Positions 6,036-8,263 of a DNA stretch of 8,263 nucleotides are shown here, piece by piece. Made by a program: the position numbers and the translations under genes. The notes beneath the pieces are model-generated. The model did no database searches. It saw only the letters and a list, made by a program, of their open reading frames with translations, and was not told the origin of the DNA. Source of the DNA: Oscillospiraceae bacterium. Its GTDB lineage: Bacteria; Bacillota; Clostridia; Oscillospirales; Acutalibacteraceae. Every line of letters starts with the position of its first letter. Position 1 is the stretch's first letter. The stretch covers positions 1 to 8,263 of the forward strand of contig DNIP01000035.1 of NCBI GenBank assembly GCA_003499325.1, written 5' to 3'.

Positions 6036-6062
6036 TGTAGGGGTCGGCGCATCGACGTCCCG
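6036..6062 (+). repeat. TGTAGGGG...CCCG hairpin repeat, copy D
   Basis: TGTAGGGG (6036-6043) and CCCG (6059-6062) frame a 27-base element. GTCG (6043-6046) can pair with CGAC (6053-6056) and GGG with CCC, leaving a two-base bulge. Its tail repeats copy C for 13 bases, and GCAAAT precedes both copies. It ends 65 bases before rbgA. Confidence 0.78.
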
Positions 6063-6118
6063 AGATTTCCGACAAATATCAAACCCTGCAACAAATATTC
6101 CGATTCCCTAACCCCATC

Positions 6119-6124
6119 AGGTGA
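6119..6124 (+). promoter_or_regulatory. Ribosome binding site supporting the long rbgA start
   Basis: AGGTGA at 6119-6124 lies just before ATG 6128, with six bases between AGG and the ATG. The next in-frame ATG at 6200-6202 lacks such a site. This supports translation of the basic extension. Confidence 0.65.
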
Positions 6125-6127
6125 CCT

Positions 6128-7156
6128 ATGAAAAAACCAAGCAATAAAAAGAACAGCAAAAACTATCAAAAGCCCCGCGGCGGACGCTCAGGCGCGCGAA
6201 TGAACCATTCCGCAAATAATCAAAAACCCGCGCAAAAGCCCGCAAAACCAGCCAAGGCGGCGAAACCGAAAAAGCAAGACCGACCCAATACGGCATCCGA
6301 TCACACCCAGGTGATCCAGTGGTACCCCGGTCATATGACCAAGACCAAGCGCCGTATTGAAAAGGACTTAAAGCTCGTGGACGCGGTCGCCGAGATCATC
6401 GACGCGCGCATCCCGATCTCCTCGCGCAACCCCGATATCGCCCGCCTTACCTCGGGCAAGCCGCGGATCGTCCTGCTCAATAAGTGCGACATGGCGGACA
6501 AGCGCGCCACCGATCAGTGGGTCACCGCGCTCAGCCGTGAGAACGTCCGCGCCATCCCCGTGGAATGCAAAAGCGGCAGGGGCGTGGACAGGTTCGTGCC
6601 CGTACTGACCGAGCTGTTGTCCGAGCGCATCGCGAGCTACAAGGCAAAGGGCATGGTCAATCCCACCATGCGCGTGATGATTGTCGGCATCCCCAACGTC
6701 GGCAAGTCCACCTTCATCAACCGCATCTCCAAAAAGACCAAGGCGACTGCCGCCGACCGCCCCGGCGTGACGCGCGGCAACCAGTGGTTCACTGTCAGTA
6801 AGGGCTTTGAGATGCTCGATACCCCCGGCGTACTGTGGCCGAAGTTCGACGACCAGACTGTCGGCGAACACCTCGCCTTCACCGGCGCGATCAAGAGCGA
6901 GGTCATGGATACCGAGCTGCTCGCTGTGCGCCTGATCGACCTGCTGAAAGAGCTGAAAACGCCTGAATTCGCCGAACGCTACAAGCTCACCGACGAGGAG
7001 CTCTCGCTCCCGAGCTACGAGGTGCTCGAAAAGATCGCCCGCAACCGCGGTATGCTGATCTCGGGCGGAGAAGCCGACACCGAACGCGCCGCCTACACCC
7101 TGCTCGACGAATTCCGCGCCGCAAAGCTGGGGCGCATTACACTGGAAAAAGCGTAG
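6128..7156 (+). CDS. rbgA: Ribosome biogenesis GTPase RbgA (YlqF), with basic N-terminal extension
   Basis: GTPase needed for a late step of 50S subunit assembly. 342 residues against about 280 in Bacillus. The family core starts at VIQWYPGHM (62-70) and has the circularly permuted motif order: G4 NKCD (118-121), a G5-like CKSG, G1 GIPNVGKST (187-195), G2 within PGVTRG (Thr215), and G3 DTPG (231-234) followed by VLWPKF. The C-terminal helical domain includes FTGAIK and RGMLISGG, typical of the family. Residues 1-61 are an added low-complexity tail rich in Lys, Ala, Pro, Asn and Gln, with 13 Lys and 4 Arg against 2 acidic residues, probably disordered and RNA-binding (inference). Lys codons there are mostly AAA, whereas AAG dominates in the core. 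rnhB follows, as in Bacillus ylqF-rnhB, but 211 bases away. Confidence 0.95.
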   Translation: MKKPSNKKNSKNYQKPRGGRSGARMNHSANNQKPAQKPAKPAKAAKPKKQDRPNTASDHTQVIQWYPGHMTKTKRRIEKDLKLVDAVAEIIDARIPISSRNPDIARLTSGKPRIVLLNKCDMADKRATDQWVTALSRENVRAIPVECKSGRGVDRFVPVLTELLSERIASYKAKGMVNPTMRVMIVGIPNVGKSTFINRISKKTKATAADRPGVTRGNQWFTVSKGFEMLDTPGVLWPKFDDQTVGEHLAFTGAIKSEVMDTELLAVRLIDLLKELKTPEFAERYKLTDEELSLPSYEVLEKIARNRGMLISGGEADTERAAYTLLDEFRAAKLGRITLEKA

Positions 7157-7163
7157 ATAAGTG

Positions 7164-7208
7164 AGGAGTTATGAGGAGTTAGGAGTGAGGAGTTAGGAGT
7201 TAGGAGTT
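7164..7208 (+). repeat. AGGAGT-type heptamer tandem array, 5' arm
   Basis: AGGAG starts at 7164, 7174, 7181, 7188, 7195 and 7202. From 7174 the units are exactly seven bases, AGGAGTT or AGGAGTG. The array begins five bases after the rbgA stop codon. Bases 7173-7193 are the exact reverse complement of 7317-7337. The bases between the arrays (7209-7316) are A+T-rich and show no gene or convincing promoter, only a small GTGGG/CCCAC hairpin at 7299-7311. Confidence 0.9.
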
Positions 7209-7316
7209 ATGGGAACGCTGACGCGTTTTGATTGATAATAACTACTGATATTTTTTCTTAGATAACTATTGTGATTGACAGCAGTATTTCATTCGGGTGT
7301 GGGTGTCCCACCCTTC

Positions 7317-7344
7317 ACTCCTCACTCCTAACTCCTCACTCCTC
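7317..7344 (-). repeat. Heptamer tandem array, inverted 3' arm
   Basis: Four units, ACTCCTC, ACTCCTA, ACTCCTC and ACTCCTC, lie head to tail; on the minus strand they are the same AGGAGT heptamers as at 7164-7208. Perfect complementarity to the 5' arm spans 21 bases. It ends 12 bases before the rnhB ribosome site. Confidence 0.9.
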
Positions 7345-7356
7345 ACTAATAAAACC

Positions 7357-7361
7357 GGAGG
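7357..7361 (+). promoter_or_regulatory. rnhB ribosome binding site
   Basis: GGAGG at 7357-7361 lies six bases before ATG 7368 and fixes the start. The CTCC units of the adjacent inverted array are complementary to the GGAG core and could compete for it in the transcript. Confidence 0.8.
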
Positions 7362-7367
7362 CTTGTC

Positions 7368-7976
7368 ATGGACTGGTTATATTACGAAAATGAAGCCCGG
7401 CAGAAGGGCTTTCAACACATCTGCGGCGTCGATGAAGCAGGACGCGGCCCCCTCGCGGGACCCGTCTGCGCCGCCGCCGTGATCCTGCCCGAGGGCTGTA
7501 TCATCGAGGGCGTGAACGATTCGAAGAAGCTCACCGAAAAGAAGCGTGACGCGTTATTCGACGTCATCATCGAGTCCGCCGTTTCCTGCTCTATCGCCTT
7601 CGGCACGGTGGAGGAAATCGAGCGCGACAATATCCTTGTCACCACGATGAACACGATGAAGCGCGCTGTCGAGGGCTTGTCTGTCAAGGCGGACTATGCC
7701 ATGATCGACGGCAATCGCCTGCCGCCGCTGGATATCCCCGCCGAGTATATCGTCAAGGGCGACGCCAAGTCGATGTCCGTCGCCGCCGCGTCGATCCTCG
7801 CCAAGGTCAGCAGGGATCGCCTGATGCTCGAATACGCGAAGGAGTACCCCGAATACTTTTTTGAAAAGCACAAGGGCTACGGCACCAAGCTCCACATCGA
7901 GAAAATCCTCGAGTACGGCGAGACCCCCATCCACCGCCCGAGCTTCCTAAAAAAGATCTACGAGAAATATAAATAA
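7368..7976 (+). CDS. rnhB: Ribonuclease HII
   Basis: Cuts RNA in RNA-DNA hybrids, and removes single ribonucleotides left in DNA by replication. 202 residues, normal for the family. The DEDD metal-binding set is complete: Asp22 and Glu23 in GVDEAGRGPLAGP, Asp114 in MIDGNR and Asp132 in VKGDAKS. Spacings of 92 and 18 residues equal those in the E. coli enzyme (16, 108, 126). Also present are NDSKKLTEKKR, the SVAAASILAKVSRDR helix and the KGYGTKLH...HRPSF end. The GRG motif typical of type 2 RNase H is at 25-27, which separates it from RNase HIII. It follows rbgA as in Bacillus and may share its transcript, but the 211-base repeat-filled gap and its own strong ribosome site leave room for separate control. 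Confidence 0.96.
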   Translation: MDWLYYENEARQKGFQHICGVDEAGRGPLAGPVCAAAVILPEGCIIEGVNDSKKLTEKKRDALFDVIIESAVSCSIAFGTVEEIERDNILVTTMNTMKRAVEGLSVKADYAMIDGNRLPPLDIPAEYIVKGDAKSMSVAAASILAKVSRDRLMLEYAKEYPEYFFEKHKGYGTKLHIEKILEYGETPIHRPSFLKKIYEKYK

Positions 7977-7977
7977 G

Positions 7978-7997
7978 GCTCCCTTTCCTAAGGGAGC
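7978..7997. repeat. 8-bp hairpin directly after rnhB
   Basis: GCTCCCTT (7978-7985) pairs with AAGGGAGC (7990-7997) around TCCT, starting two bases after the rnhB stop. No T-run follows on the plus strand, so it is a poor terminator there; on the minus strand it is followed by T-rich sequence. It resembles the first hairpin of the repeats at 8021-8071 and 8168-8218 and may be a partial copy. Confidence 0.6.
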
Positions 7998-8020
7998 TCA
8001 GACTGTAAAAAAACCTATCA

Positions 8021-8071
8021 AAGCCTTCCTTTGGGAAAGGAAGGTGCCTCCGAAAGGAGGCGGATGAATTG
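8021..8071 (+). repeat. Two-hairpin intergenic repeat, copy 1
   Basis: Hairpin 1 pairs 8024-8032 (CCTTCCTTT) with 8036-8044 perfectly around GGG. Hairpin 2 pairs GCCTCC (8046-8051) with GGAGGC (8056-8061) around a GAAA loop. GGATGAATTG follows. The same arrangement with different arm bases occurs inverted at 8168-8218. It resembles repeats I recall from Ruminococcaceae genomes (not checked). Confidence 0.82.
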
Positions 8072-8167
8072 TTTAGATTGTTTGAGCGAAGCGAGTCACA
8101 TTCTTTTACGTTGGTGATTAGAACAAAGGTAAAATCAGGGTTTCTCCCTTCGGTCGGTCAATTGATA
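8072..8167. other. Spacer between inverted repeat copies; no gene seen
   Basis: A+T-rich sequence between the two inverted repeat copies with no credible reading frame, promoter or RNA gene. It contains GGGTTTCTCCC and an AATTG/CAATT pair (8160-8172) next to copy 2, which may be extensions of that repeat. The last bases of the window (8219-8263) are also A+T-rich and without a visible gene. Confidence 0.5.
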
Positions 8168-8218
8168 CAATTCCTCAGTCACCGTTCGGTGACAGCTCCT
8201 TTTCCCAAAAGGAGCCTT
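8168..8218 (-). repeat. Two-hairpin intergenic repeat, copy 2 (inverted)
   Basis: Read on the minus strand, hairpin 1 pairs nine bases (8207-8215 with 8195-8203) around GGG, hairpin 2 pairs seven bases (8187-8193 with 8178-8184) around AA, and GAGGAATTG follows. Layout and length match copy 1, but the stem sequences differ while still pairing. Confidence 0.82.
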
Positions 8219-8263
8219 GGAAATCGACTACTCATTTTTTATTCTATACTTTTTTGTCATTCT

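Noticed and set aside
7275..7280. TTGACA as the -35 box of an rnhB promoter
   Set aside because: Bases 16-18 positions downstream show no -10-like hexamer.
7164..7344. CRISPR array
   Set aside because: Seven-base contiguous units without spacers, and no cas genes nearby.
7978..7997. Intrinsic terminator of rnhB
   Set aside because: The hairpin is good but the following plus-strand bases are TCAGACTG with no T-run; kept as a repeat-like hairpin only.
1..8263. A novel multi-gene defence, mobile or biosynthetic system
   Set aside because: All seven genes are recognisable housekeeping genes on one strand; no integrase, transposase, toxin-antitoxin or unfamiliar gene is visible.

Overview
The window is a plus-strand chromosomal segment of housekeeping genes, probably from a moderately GC-rich Clostridia member of the Ruminococcaceae/Oscillospiraceae kind. 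This placement is an inference. It rests on the gene order ileS - lspA - rluD/ylyB-type pseudouridine synthase - rplS - lepB - rbgA(ylqF) - rnhB, which matches blocks known in Firmicutes, on strong Shine-Dalgarno sites and a TTG start, and on intergenic hairpin repeats of a kind I associate with gut Clostridia. No phage, conjugative, CRISPR or metabolic island genes are visible.

Layout: (1) 2-2731, ileS, missing only its first codons at the window edge. (2) 2732-3052, a 321-base spacer packed with repeats and hairpins. (3) 3053-4448, lspA and an RluA-family pseudouridine synthase overlapping by 14 bases. (4) 4449-5018, a promoter, a structured leader, rplS (ribosomal protein L19) and a strong intrinsic terminator. 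(5) 5002-5840, a promoter whose -35 box lies inside that terminator hairpin, a short leader, lepB with a TTG start, and a terminator. (6) 5841-6127, a spacer with three copies of the hairpin repeat that also occurs in region 2. (7) 6128-7156, rbgA with an unusual basic N-terminal extension. (8) 7157-7367, a spacer whose two ends carry complementary heptamer arrays. (9) 7368-7976, rnhB. (10) 7977-8263, a spacer with a different two-hairpin repeat in inverted orientation.

The genes serve growth functions. IleS charges tRNA-Ile. The pseudouridine synthase, L19 and RbgA act on the large ribosomal subunit (rRNA modification, structural protein, assembly GTPase). LspA and LepB are the lipoprotein (type II) and general (type I) signal peptidases that finish exported proteins. 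RNase HII removes ribonucleotides from DNA. The coding content is ordinary and I see no new multi-gene system. The interesting material is between genes: at least three repeat families, several with hairpin arms that differ between copies yet still pair, plus some unusual features of LspA and RbgA.
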